NCBI GenBank assembly: GCA_036560445.1 | Contig: DATBRG010000013.1 | Coordinates: 1-52,741 of the forward strand | Source: DATBRG01 sp036560445 | GTDB lineage: Bacteria > Pseudomonadota > Gammaproteobacteria > Burkholderiales > Methylophilaceae | Direction: 5' to 3' | Length of the DNA stretch: 52,741 bases | Shown here: positions 26,819-34,660 of the stretch, in pieces | How the letters are laid out: the number at the start of each line of letters is the position of its first letter | Position numbering within the stretch: the first letter of the stretch is position 1 | Notes under the pieces: model-generated | Seen by the model: the letters and a program-made list of their open reading frames with translations, nothing else | What the model was told of the DNA's origin: nothing | The model's database searches: none | Made by a program: the position numbers and the translations under genes

Positions 26819-27035
26819 ATATGTTCTCCTGAAGTTGAAATCTAGTGTGCCTGTCAGTGGCTACAGACGTTTGACATGAGTATGCGCTTTTGATTGCGCT
26901 GCATTGAATAATCATAACGCTATGCGGGGTAAGTGTTAAATGAAACTAGTCCGTTTGCCGCCAATAACTGAGACTCAACCGTCAGCACAATGACTCTAAA
27001 TCAGGCTGTAAAATTCCAGGTGTTCGCATCTGTAC

Positions 27036-27086
27036 TTGCTATTTATTATTATACGGACACATGGGTCCGTATAATAACTGTTGGGC
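27036..27086 (+). repeat. AT-rich hairpin at the cassette insertion point (candidate attC-like target)
   Basis: TTATTATACGGAC (27046-27058) and GTCCGTATAATAA (27065-27077) form a perfect 13-bp stem with a 6-base loop. CT then leads into the core GTTGGGC (27080-27086) that opens the first cassette. If the cassette is removed, the right side becomes CTG-TTAGCGA and pairs with TTGCTA (27036-27041) across a 4x4 internal loop, giving the attC layout of R arm, unpaired spacer and L arm. Both stem arms also contain TATAAT. Confidence 0.6.
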
Positions 27087-28033
27087 CTTCCGCAATATGG
27101 AGATGTGATGGCTGATCCTGCAATTGTCTTTGCCAGTAACTTCGATGCCAGTTTTCGATCACTGACGCACGGGTTTTCTCATAACGAAATCCCGCTGTTT
27201 CAGGCGATGCATTCTGCTTTAATTGGACTAAGCGGAAAATTCCAGATTGAGGAATACCACGGCACCTCCCATCAGGTTATGTTTACTGGCAATAGCAACT
27301 ATGCGCGAACGCATGCTCGTTGTGAGTTAAGCGATCTCATGATAGTCACTTACTCGTCAATTTCTCACCATGCACGACTGACTTATCTTCAAGCAAAATC
27401 AGAAAGGGCAACGCTACCTTCGGTTTGCGGAAGGGCTTTTTCCGCGAATCTAGAACAGTGGTTTTTGCTCTCAACGCGGCCACATATTGTGGGTGCTGGA
27501 TCGTTTAATCCGCCCTTTGATTTATTATCAAATGCGCTATTGCCTTCAGTAGGTTCTTTCGCATTTTTCTATAAAGATGTGGGTGGTGATTTCCAGACGT
27601 ACTATGCCGTAGCAAATCATATGGCACCGCCAGCGACCTATTCAAAAAGATATGGAAAACTACAGGCAGTAGGCCCATGTATGGTTGTTAATAACGCAGG
27701 TCATGCGGAATGCTTGGCTGCATGCGGAAACTCGTCCTTCGCAAAAAGCTTGTACCGCTTGGAAATTGGAACGCCAGTACATAGCGCAATACCTCAGAGC
27801 TTATCTACGAGAAACTGGCTCTCCGCTAACCTTAGGTTTCAAATTCAGAATGCGAGAGAAGCAGATAGACCGTCAGGCCTTGCGCAAGAATTATTAGAAT
27901 TGCTGGAGCCAGAAGAAAGGCAAGCTAGCTCTAGTTCCTTTGGTGCGAAAAACTTGATTATCATTAAGTCGGAGGCTGAGCCCAACCCATCATTCAACAG
28001 GGACGCGCTAAAGCGCGCCCCTTATGTCATACG
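27080..28033 (+). mobile_element. integron-type gene cassette 1
   Basis: The unit begins with the core GTTGGGC (27080) and ends in attC-1, whose first seven bases GCCCAAC (27980-27986) are its exact reverse complement. This is the rule for free circular cassettes recombined by IntI. It holds one gene reading in the standard direction toward attC. No integrase gene is in the window, so this is a lone cassette among housekeeping genes. Confidence 0.75.
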
Positions 28034-28037
28034 TTAG
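27108..28037 (+). CDS. cassette-encoded protein of unknown function
   Basis: This 309-residue protein is not one I recognise. It is predicted soluble, with no signal peptide or membrane segment. It has seven cysteines, four of them between about residues 194 and 212 (GPCMVV, AECLAACG), and many His, Ser and Tyr residues. The reading frame runs through the whole attC site and stops inside its last core (TAG at 28035), so the last 18 or so residues (NPSFNRDALKRAPYVIR) are encoded by attC itself. The ATG at 27108 follows GGAGATGTG, a usable ribosome-binding site; an earlier in-frame codon at 27081 lies in the cassette core. Base composition is AT-richer than the neighbours. Confidence 0.75.
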   Translation: MADPAIVFASNFDASFRSLTHGFSHNEIPLFQAMHSALIGLSGKFQIEEYHGTSHQVMFTGNSNYARTHARCELSDLMIVTYSSISHHARLTYLQAKSERATLPSVCGRAFSANLEQWFLLSTRPHIVGAGSFNPPFDLLSNALLPSVGSFAFFYKDVGGDFQTYYAVANHMAPPATYSKRYGKLQAVGPCMVVNNAGHAECLAACGNSSFAKSLYRLEIGTPVHSAIPQSLSTRNWLSANLRFQIQNAREADRPSGLAQELLELLEPEERQASSSSFGAKNLIIIKSEAEPNPSFNRDALKRAPYVIR

Positions 28038-28039
28038 CG
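27980..28039 (+). repeat. attC recombination site 1
   Basis: The 60-bp site starts with GCCCAAC and ends with GTTAGCG. Its centre is GGGACGCGCT-AA-AGCGCGCCCC, a 10-bp stem with one mismatch. It is nearly identical to attC-3 at 42819 and closely related to attC-2, 14 kb away. Confidence 0.82.
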
Positions 28040-28136
28040 AATGTCCGCACAGGATCGATTGGAGACATTTAAACAATTTTCATTGCCTCCTACGTTTGTA
28101 AATTAATAATCCACTGTTGCTGTAATTAGAAAAGTC

Positions 28137-28162
28137 GAAGCCCGCAAAAGCGGGCTTCTTAT
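28137..28162. terminator. terminator downstream of katA
   Basis: GAAGCCCGC (28137-28145) and GCGGGCTTC (28150-28158) form a perfect 9-bp stem with an AAAA loop. On the minus strand it is followed by GACTTTTCT, which suits the end of katA. TTATT on the plus side gives weaker function for cassette transcripts. Confidence 0.85.
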
Positions 28163-28176
28163 TCAGGCAATAACTA

Positions 28177-29616
28177 TCAGACAGACAACCCCAGCGCCTT
28201 GGCTACTCCTGCGCCATATGCCGGATCGGCCTTGGTGCAATTGGCGATGTGGCGTTTCTGCACTTCAACCGAGGCACCACCGACAGAGGCTGCGGTGTTA
28301 TCAAACAACGCCTGCTGCTGTGCCGGTGTCATCAGGCGGAACAGATTGCCTGGCTGTGAATAATAGTCCTCATCGGCACGATGGTTCCAGTGATCCGCCA
28401 TACCTTCAATTGCTAATGGTGGCTCGGAGAAATCGGGCTGCTCCTGCCATTCCTCCTTGCTGTTAGGCTCGTAGCCGATGGTCGCGCCATGGTTGCCATC
28501 CACACGCATCGCACCATCGCGGTGATAGCTGTGGAACGGGCACTTGGGCGCATTTACGGGAATCTGGTGATGGTTCACACCCAAGCGATAACGCTGTGCA
28601 TCACCATAGGAAAATAACCGCGCCTGCAACATCTTGTCTGGCGAGAAGCTGATGCCAGGCACTACGGCAGCTGGGTTGAACGCAGACTGCTCAACTTCGG
28701 CAAAGAAGTTTTCCGGGTTGCGGTTCAACTCCATCACGCCCACCTCAATCAGCGGGTAATCCTTATGCGGCCACACCTTGGTCAGGTCGAACGGGTTATA
28801 TGGCACCTTGGATGCGTCCTTCTCCGGCATGATCTGCACAGCCAGTGTCCATTTCGGGTAATCGCCTTTTTCAATGCTTTCGAACAGATCGCGCTGATGG
28901 CTTTCCCTATCCTTGCCGACGATGGCTTCGGCTTCGGCATTGGTCAGGTTTTTGATGCCCTGCTGTGACCTAAAGTGGAACTTGACCCAATAACGCTCGT
29001 TCTTGGCATTGATAAAGCTGAACGTGTGCGAACCAAAGCCATGCATGTGGCGATAGGTAGCCGGCAGGCCGCGCTCGCTCATGACGATGGTCACCTGATG
29101 CAGTGCTTCCGGCAATGAGGTCCAGAAATCCCAGTTATTCTGCGCACTGCGCATATTGGTCTTGGGGTCGCGCTTCACGGCGTGATTCAAGTCCGGGAAT
29201 TTCAACGGATCACGCAGGAAGAATACGGGCGTATTGTTACCGACCAGATCCCAGTTGCCTTCTTCGGTATAGAACTTGACTGCAAAGCCGCGGATATCGC
29301 GCTCAGCATCAGCCGCACCGCGCTCACCGGCCACAGTGGTAAAGCGGGTAAACAGTTCGGTTTTCTTGCCGAGTTGCGAAAATATCTTGGCGCGCGTGTA
29401 TTTGCTGATGTCGTTGGTTACGGTAAATGTGCCATAGGCGCCGGAGCCCTTGGCATGCATACGGCGCTCAGGAATCACTTCGCGGTCGAAGTGGGCAAGC
29501 TTCTCAAGCAGCCATACGTCCTGCAAAAGTACCGGGCCACGCGGGCCGGTAGTCATGGTGTTCTGATTATCGGGCACCGGGGCGCCCGCTGCTGTGGTTA
29601 ATTTCTTTTTACTCAT
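28177..29616 (-). CDS. katA: heme catalase (small-subunit, clade 3 type)
   Basis: This 479-residue protein is a monofunctional catalase: the catalytic His is in RRMHAKGSGAYG (His54), the Asn in DLVGNNTPVFF near residue 127, and the proximal Tyr in RLFSYGDAQRYR near residue 338. It breaks down hydrogen peroxide. The length and lack of a C-terminal flavodoxin-like domain rule out the large KatE type. The frame is open 19 codons upstream, but the ATG at 29616 follows GGAGAAGGAA and matches family N-termini. It is divergent from the cytochrome bd genes across a 322-bp gap. Confidence 0.95.
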   Translation of the reverse strand: MSKKKLTTAAGAPVPDNQNTMTTGPRGPVLLQDVWLLEKLAHFDREVIPERRMHAKGSGAYGTFTVTNDISKYTRAKIFSQLGKKTELFTRFTTVAGERGAADAERDIRGFAVKFYTEEGNWDLVGNNTPVFFLRDPLKFPDLNHAVKRDPKTNMRSAQNNWDFWTSLPEALHQVTIVMSERGLPATYRHMHGFGSHTFSFINAKNERYWVKFHFRSQQGIKNLTNAEAEAIVGKDRESHQRDLFESIEKGDYPKWTLAVQIMPEKDASKVPYNPFDLTKVWPHKDYPLIEVGVMELNRNPENFFAEVEQSAFNPAAVVPGISFSPDKMLQARLFSYGDAQRYRLGVNHHQIPVNAPKCPFHSYHRDGAMRVDGNHGATIGYEPNSKEEWQEQPDFSEPPLAIEGMADHWNHRADEDYYSQPGNLFRLMTPAQQQALFDNTAASVGGASVEVQKRHIANCTKADPAYGAGVAKALGLSV

Positions 29617-29938
29617 TTCCTTCTCCTTGTCCTGTTTACTGGAAGTCAACTGAACGTAATTGAAGATGTTCAATTGAGATGAAGAAGATAGTAATGAACC
29701 TTAATCAATTATAAAAATTGATTGTTTATATAGTTACGATTGTTAATTGCTATTGATAGCCATGTTATGGCTTGTAAGTATGACTGAAACTGGAAAGTTA
29801 CAAAAACTCAATGAAGGCTAGAAACTCCCTGGTGAAGTAATTGACTAATGGGTTGGCGAAGTATTACAGGCGGTTTGCCTTAAACTCGGCTTGAGTTTAA
29901 GAGTATTCTCAACATAACCCATCATTTACAGGCATAAC
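29617..29938. other. katA-cydA divergent regulatory gap
   Basis: This 322-bp AT-rich gap has no credible gene. It must carry the katA and cydAB promoters. Visible structure includes AATCAATT-ATAAA-AATTGATT near 29702-29722 and GCTAT-TG-ATAGC followed by AGCCAT-GTT-ATGGCT near 29748-29773. I could not match a full OxyR or FNR site. AACATAACCC lies near the cydA start, which has only a weak ribosome-binding site. Confidence 0.5.
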
Positions 29939-31336
29939 ATGACGGCGCTCGAGTTAGCCCGAATCCAATTTGGTTTCACTATTTCGTTTCATATCATCTT
30001 TCCCGCCCTGACTATCGGTCTGGCAAGCTACCTAGTGGTACTGGAAGGCTGTTGGCTCAAAACCGGGAGGCAGGTCTATAAAGACCTTTACCATTTCTGG
30101 CTGAAGATATTTGGCGTCACTTTCGGTATGGGTGTGGTATCCGGCTTGGTGATGTCTTACCAGTTTGGTACCAACTGGGGTGGTTTCTCTGAGTTTGCTG
30201 GTGGCGTCACCGGCCCTCTGCTGGCGTATGAGGTGCTCACGGCATTTTTCTTGGAAGCCGGCTTTTTAGGGGTCATGCTATTTGGCTGGAATCGGGTTGG
30301 CCCTGGATTACACTTTTTTTCCAGCATTATGGTTGCCATAGGCACCTTAATTTCCATGACATGGATACTGGCTTCCAATAGCTGGATGCAAACGCCCCAG
30401 GGCTATGAAATCGTCAACAATATCGTTGTGCCGGTAGATTGGCTCAAGATCATCTTTAACCCGTCATTCCCATATCGTTTGGCGCACATGGCGGTCGGGG
30501 CTTTCCTCGCCACAGCACTATTCGTCGGTGCATCGGCTGCCTGGCAGCTATTGCGCAAAAATGACAGTATGGCAGTGCGCAAGATGTTGTCCATGGCGAT
30601 GTGGATGGCGTTGCTTGTTGCCCCTGTGCAGGTCATGATTGGCGACGCACATGGCCTGAATACACTCAAATACCAGCCTGCCAAAATCGCTGCGATGGAA
30701 GGCCATTGGGAAAACCATCCCGGTGAAGGTGTGCCATTATTGCTATTTGGCCTGCCGGATATGCAGCGTGAACAAACGCGTTTTGAAGTCGCGGTGCCGC
30801 ATGCGGGTAGCCTGATTCTCACCCATAGTTGGGATGGACAGATCAAGGGCCTGAAAGAATTCGCGCCTGAAGACAGGCCTAACGCTACAGTCGTTTTCTG
30901 GAGTTTCCGCGTCATGGTCGGCTTGGGCATGTTGATGATAGTGCTCGGCTTGTGGAGCCTGTATTTGCGTATCCGTAATCAGCTGTATGACTCGCCTGTG
31001 TTCCTGAGATTTGCGACTTTGATGGGCCCGGTAGGCCTCATTGCGATACTTGCCGGATGGATCACTACTGAGGTGGGGCGCCAGCCATGGGTGGTGTATG
31101 GCGTGATGCGAACTACCAATGCGGTTTCCGAGCATGCTGTAAGCACCCTGGCCTTATCGCTTGGTTTATTCGTTATTGTTTATGTATTCGTGTTTGGTGT
31201 CGGTGTGGCATATGTGTTGCGGCTGGTCTGTAAAGGCCCGGTTCTGCATGAGGGCGACCTGATCGACGACGATAAACAATCCATGCGGCCTATGTCAGTG
31301 GCGGATGAGAGCCTGCCGCTAGGAGTTGAGTCATGA
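29939..31336 (+). CDS. cydA: cytochrome bd-type quinol oxidase subunit I (short Q-loop, CioA-like)
   Basis: This 465-residue membrane protein has about nine transmembrane segments and the bd heme ligands: His18 in ISFHIIFP, His near residue 182 in PYRLAHM, and a Met near residue 325. The GWITTEVGRQPW segment near residue 378 is conserved. It is clearly shorter than E. coli CydA (522), mainly in the quinol-binding Q-loop, which places it in the cyanide-insensitive (CIO) group. It reduces oxygen to water with quinol electrons, with little proton pumping. cydB overlaps its stop, and a small DUF2474 gene follows, the usual CIO set. Confidence 0.95.
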   Translation: MTALELARIQFGFTISFHIIFPALTIGLASYLVVLEGCWLKTGRQVYKDLYHFWLKIFGVTFGMGVVSGLVMSYQFGTNWGGFSEFAGGVTGPLLAYEVLTAFFLEAGFLGVMLFGWNRVGPGLHFFSSIMVAIGTLISMTWILASNSWMQTPQGYEIVNNIVVPVDWLKIIFNPSFPYRLAHMAVGAFLATALFVGASAAWQLLRKNDSMAVRKMLSMAMWMALLVAPVQVMIGDAHGLNTLKYQPAKIAAMEGHWENHPGEGVPLLLFGLPDMQREQTRFEVAVPHAGSLILTHSWDGQIKGLKEFAPEDRPNATVVFWSFRVMVGLGMLMIVLGLWSLYLRIRNQLYDSPVFLRFATLMGPVGLIAILAGWITTEVGRQPWVVYGVMRTTNAVSEHAVSTLALSLGLFVIVYVFVFGVGVAYVLRLVCKGPVLHEGDLIDDDKQSMRPMSVADESLPLGVES

Positions 31337-32340
31337 GCTTTGACGTTACCTTTGTATGGGCGATCATCATCTTTTTTGGTGTGATGATGTATGTGGTCAT
31401 GGATGGTTTCGATCTGGGAATCGGCATGCTCTACCCTTTTGTTCCTGAGAAACAACACCGTGATGTGATGATGAATACTGTTGCGCCGGTGTGGGATGGC
31501 AACGAGACATGGCTGGTGCTAGGTGGCGCTGGCTTGTTCGCGGCTTTCCCCTTGGCCTACTCGGTCATACTCAGCGCCTTGTATTTGCCGCTGGTATTCA
31601 TGTTGTTGGGCCTCATCTTCCGTGGTGTGGCATTTGAGTTTCGTTTCAAGGCACATGACCATGAGCGCCATATCTGGGATAAAGCTTTTATTGGCGGTTC
31701 TCTGGTTGCCGCTTTTTTTCAGGGTGTGACGCTGGGTGCTTATATCGATGGCATCAAGATGTCTGGTCATGCTTTTGTTGGCGGTGCTTTCGACTGGCTG
31801 GCCCCGTTTCCCTTGTTTACAGGAGTGGGCGTGGTGATGGCCTATGCGCTGCTCGGCTGCTGTTGGCTGATCTGGAAAACGGAGGGCGAATTGCAGGAGC
31901 GCATGTTGCAGGTTGCCTTGCCTTTAGCTTGGCTGATACTGGTTACCATTGGCATTATCAGCATCTGGACGCCGCTGACCCATGCTGACATTGCCCAACG
32001 TTGGTTCAGTATGCCCAATCTGCTATGGCTTTCCCCGGTGCCATTGCTGGTAGGTTTGTCCACTTTTATGCTGGTACGTTCGCTGAAACGCGGCAATGAT
32101 CTTGCACCGTTTCTGTATGCGCTTTGTATCATATTTCTTGGCTATGTTGGCCTTGCCATCAGCCTGTGGCCGAATATCATCCCTCCCAATATTTCGATCT
32201 GGGAAGCCGCAGCGCCACGTTCTAGCCAAGTGTTCACACTGGTCGGTACGCTCATCATTATCCCGCTTATCCTGGCTTATACCGGTTGGTCTTACTACAT
32301 CTTCCGTGGCAAGGTCAGGGCTGGTGATGGTTACCACTGA
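31333..32340 (+). CDS. cydB: cytochrome bd-type quinol oxidase subunit II
   Basis: This 335-residue membrane protein has the CydB N-terminus with YVVMDGFDLGIGML near residue 17 and GNETWLVLGGAGLFAAFP near residue 56. It is the partner subunit of CydA. The ATG overlaps the cydA stop (ATGA). The end is 11 bases before the DUF2474 gene. No cydDC transporter genes are in the window. Confidence 0.96.
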   Translation: MSFDVTFVWAIIIFFGVMMYVVMDGFDLGIGMLYPFVPEKQHRDVMMNTVAPVWDGNETWLVLGGAGLFAAFPLAYSVILSALYLPLVFMLLGLIFRGVAFEFRFKAHDHERHIWDKAFIGGSLVAAFFQGVTLGAYIDGIKMSGHAFVGGAFDWLAPFPLFTGVGVVMAYALLGCCWLIWKTEGELQERMLQVALPLAWLILVTIGIISIWTPLTHADIAQRWFSMPNLLWLSPVPLLVGLSTFMLVRSLKRGNDLAPFLYALCIIFLGYVGLAISLWPNIIPPNISIWEAAAPRSSQVFTLVGTLIIIPLILAYTGWSYYIFRGKVRAGDGYH

Positions 32341-32351
32341 GGCTGTTCAGT

Positions 32352-32489
32352 ATGGCTGAGGCATCCGGTTTAAAGCTATGGCTTAAACGCATGGGCTGGT
32401 TGGTATTGATCTGGTCGGCTAGTGTGCTGGCGCTTGCTGTGGCGGCTTATGCAATGCGCTTGTTCATGCAAGTGATAGGGCTACGCTGA
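32352..32489 (+). CDS. DUF2474 small membrane subunit of bd-type oxidase
   Basis: This 45-residue reading frame (MAEASGLKLWLKRMGW...) has one transmembrane helix after a KRMGW motif, the hallmark of DUF2474 proteins encoded behind cioAB. It is probably the counterpart of CydX/CydH-type small subunits that stabilise heme in the oxidase. It lies 11 bases after cydB in the same direction, which supports it as real despite its size. Confidence 0.85.
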   Translation: MAEASGLKLWLKRMGWLVLIWSASVLALAVAAYAMRLFMQVIGLR

Positions 32490-32544
32490 TTGCCATAGTC
32501 GTCGGGTTGTTGAAGGCTTCGCGTGTTGTCAGTATGATGCTGCG

Positions 32545-32964
32545 ATGTTCTCTGGATTAATATCAGCAAAAGTAAAAAGCAAAGCAGCCAGCTGGATTGC
32601 CATTGCGGCAGTGCTGGTAGCCTCTTTTGCCCCGACTATTTCTAACGCGCTGGCTGCGAAATCCAAGACCCCTTGGCAGGAAATCTGTAGCGTCCAAGGT
32701 ATTAAATATATCCCGGCAATAAGCGGTGGCCTCAGTAAAGTCACCCAGAATCAAGCTCCGCAGCAAGATGGGCGCATACTGCATATGGAGCACTGCCCAT
32801 ATTGCTTCATGCATGCAGGTTCTGTTGGTTTGATTCTCGATAACAGTCCTGTTATCGCCCAATTGAATCTTAAACTGCTCTTCCCTCGGCTTTTTTATCA
32901 ATCGCCTTATCCACTGTTCGCTTGGGTAAGTTCAAATCCCCGCGCTCCCCCAGTCGTTTCCTAA
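32545..32964 (+). CDS. DUF2946 family protein
   Basis: This 139-residue protein has an N-terminal hydrophobic segment ending in NALA, suggesting export, and a HCPYCFMHA motif near residue 83, the signature of DUF2946. Family members are often encoded beside TonB receptors or copper-handling genes, and the H-C-C motif could bind metal. A second hydrophobic stretch follows near residues 92-115. The next genes, a CSSCGC-bearing outer membrane protein and a TlpA-like thioredoxin, fit a metal or thiol theme. Function is not established. Confidence 0.7.
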   Translation: MFSGLISAKVKSKAASWIAIAAVLVASFAPTISNALAAKSKTPWQEICSVQGIKYIPAISGGLSKVTQNQAPQQDGRILHMEHCPYCFMHAGSVGLILDNSPVIAQLNLKLLFPRLFYQSPYPLFAWVSSNPRAPPVVS

Positions 32965-33085
32965 TCTACCGCATCAAAGCCACTGCCAGACGCTGTCCGT
33001 CTATTAGGCTCGCTGTTTATGTTCGGCAGCTCGTGTGTTTCGCCATGGCTAGACATTTTTAGGATTTTGAACGATTGGAGAAGCG

Positions 33086-34060
33086 ATGATTAAGTTAATT
33101 AAATTGGGTGAAAATTGCTGGCAATTTACCGGCAAAGGATTATTGCTTGGTAGCTGCCTGCTCGCGCCGCTTGCTGCTGAGGCATGTTCCAGTTGCGGCT
33201 GTACGCTGAGTTCTGAATGGATTGGTCAAGGTATGTCCGGTGCTACCGGCATCCACTTGGACTTGCGCTATGATTTCTTGGATCAGCCACAATTGCGCAC
33301 TGGAAAGGGGTTGGCTAAACGTGCCGACTACCCCTTGCCAAACGACAGAGAAGTGGAACGCCGCACCATCAACCGCTACACCACGGCGGCGCTCGACTAT
33401 GCGCCTAGCCGCGACTGGGGCATCAATGTTCAGGTGCCATATATTGTGCGCTCACACACCACGGTTGCCGAGGGGGATAACAATATTTCTTCGTCTCACT
33501 CGAGCAGTTTGGGGGATGTGCGCGTGCTCGGGCGCTATCAGGGATTTCCAGTAGGGATTCAGCTTGGGCTTAAGCTCCCCACCGGCAGTCACGAATATAA
33601 TTTCAATGGCGGTCCGCAAGCCGGTTCGCCACTAGACCGCGGGTTGCAGCCCGGCTCTGGCTCTACTGATTTGCTACTAGGGATTTATAAAGCCGAGGCA
33701 CTAAACCAGGATTTCGATTATTTCGCCCAAGCGCTGATACAAACTCCAGTAAGCACGCAGGACAATTTTCGGCCCGGCTCGTCGTTGAATCTTAATCTGG
33801 GTCTCAGCTACGTAGGGTTTGGCAGCATTACACCGCAACTGCAAATCAATGCGCGTTCGGTAGGGCGAGATCATGGCATTGAAGCAGATACCGAGAATAG
33901 TGGCGGCACTTTGGTTGACCTTAGTCCGGGCGTTACGATGGCTATCAGCAAGCAGACCAGGCTTTATGGTTTTGTTCAGTTACCGATCTATCAGCGGGTT
34001 GGTGGTTTGCAACTGGCACCGCGCTGGACTGCATCCGTCGGGCTTAATTACGCTTTTTAA
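33086..34060 (+). CDS. outer-membrane beta-barrel protein with N-terminal CSSCGC motif
   Basis: This 324-residue protein has a signal-peptide-like N-terminus, then a mature start with the ACSSCGCTL cysteine cluster near residue 33, many alternating beta strands, and a C-terminal aromatic end (NYAF) typical of outer membrane proteins. The barrel resembles transporter-like proteins of the phenol-degradation MetA type (PF13557-like). The cysteine cluster could bind a metal such as copper. GGAGAAGCG gives a clear ribosome-binding site. The convergent tlpA-like gene ends 7 bases away. Confidence 0.7.
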   Translation: MIKLIKLGENCWQFTGKGLLLGSCLLAPLAAEACSSCGCTLSSEWIGQGMSGATGIHLDLRYDFLDQPQLRTGKGLAKRADYPLPNDREVERRTINRYTTAALDYAPSRDWGINVQVPYIVRSHTTVAEGDNNISSSHSSSLGDVRVLGRYQGFPVGIQLGLKLPTGSHEYNFNGGPQAGSPLDRGLQPGSGSTDLLLGIYKAEALNQDFDYFAQALIQTPVSTQDNFRPGSSLNLNLGLSYVGFGSITPQLQINARSVGRDHGIEADTENSGGTLVDLSPGVTMAISKQTRLYGFVQLPIYQRVGGLQLAPRWTASVGLNYAF

Positions 34061-34066
34061 GCGTGG

Positions 34067-34570
34067 TTACTGTGGCACCAATAGTGGTGCCACATTTTTT
34101 TCCAGGATGTTCTCATCAATCAGTGGATCACCTTTCCAGCCATTGCGGCGCAGTATGCCATTTTGGTCGATGATGAAGGTGACGGGCACGCGCCATATGC
34201 GACCAAGATTCTGCAAATCACTATCTTTTTGCAGGGCTACCGGAAAAGCAAATGCGCTGGAAAATTGTTTCACTTTATCAAAATCAGATGGCTCATCCAC
34301 ACTTACTGCGATGACGTCCACGCCTTGTTCGTGATATTTTTTATAGAACGCATCTATCGCAGGCATTTCCTTACGGCAGGGTTCGCACCATGTGGCCCAC
34401 AGGTTAATGATTAAAATCCTGTTTTTGCTGGTTGCGGCTGTAATATATTTCCCCTCCAGTGTTTTAATGGAAAAATCCGGCATGGGTTTACCTGCTTCGA
34501 GGCTGGCTGCTTCCGCGTTATTGTAGATTAGACCAAACAGCACAATGATTAGTAAGAATATGCGCAACAT
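34067..34570 (-). CDS. TlpA-like periplasmic thiol-disulfide oxidoreductase
   Basis: This 167-residue protein has a signal peptide (residues 1-21), then a thioredoxin fold with WCEPC near residue 60 and the cis-proline in WRVPVTF near residue 128. TlpA/ResA proteins reduce disulfides in the periplasm, for instance in cytochrome c or copper-protein assembly. It is convergent with the cysteine-rich outer membrane protein, a possible client. The terminator of that gene lies inside this gene's last codons. Confidence 0.9.
   Translation of the reverse strand: MLRIFLLIIVLFGLIYNNAEAASLEAGKPMPDFSIKTLEGKYITAATSKNRILIINLWATWCEPCRKEMPAIDAFYKKYHEQGVDVIAVSVDEPSDFDKVKQFSSAFAFPVALQKDSDLQNLGRIWRVPVTFIIDQNGILRRNGWKGDPLIDENILEKNVAPLLVPQ
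34071..34101 (+). terminator. terminator of the outer-membrane gene, embedded in the 3' end of tlpA-like gene
   Basis: TGTGGCACCA (34071-34080) and TGGTGCCACA (34085-34094) pair perfectly across ATAG and are followed by a T run to 34101. It lies within the coding sequence of the convergent gene, encoding part of its last eleven residues. Confidence 0.88.
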
Positions 34571-34660
34571 AACGACACTCCGATGAGGGCTTAAGCGTGT
34601 TCTGGTATTACTGTATATGATGATAGGGCAAATGTGTCCATCTTTCAGCTTGAATTAAGC

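Noticed and set aside
27042..27077. TATAAT in the hairpin as a cassette promoter
   Set aside because: The -10 is perfect but no -35 lies at 16-18 bases; kept as part of the hairpin only.
29617..29938. OxyR or FNR/ANR box between katA and cydA
   Set aside because: ATAG/CTAT-like and TTGAT-like pieces occur but spacing and orientation do not fit the consensus; AATCAATT...AATTGATT is an inverted arrangement of the FNR halves.
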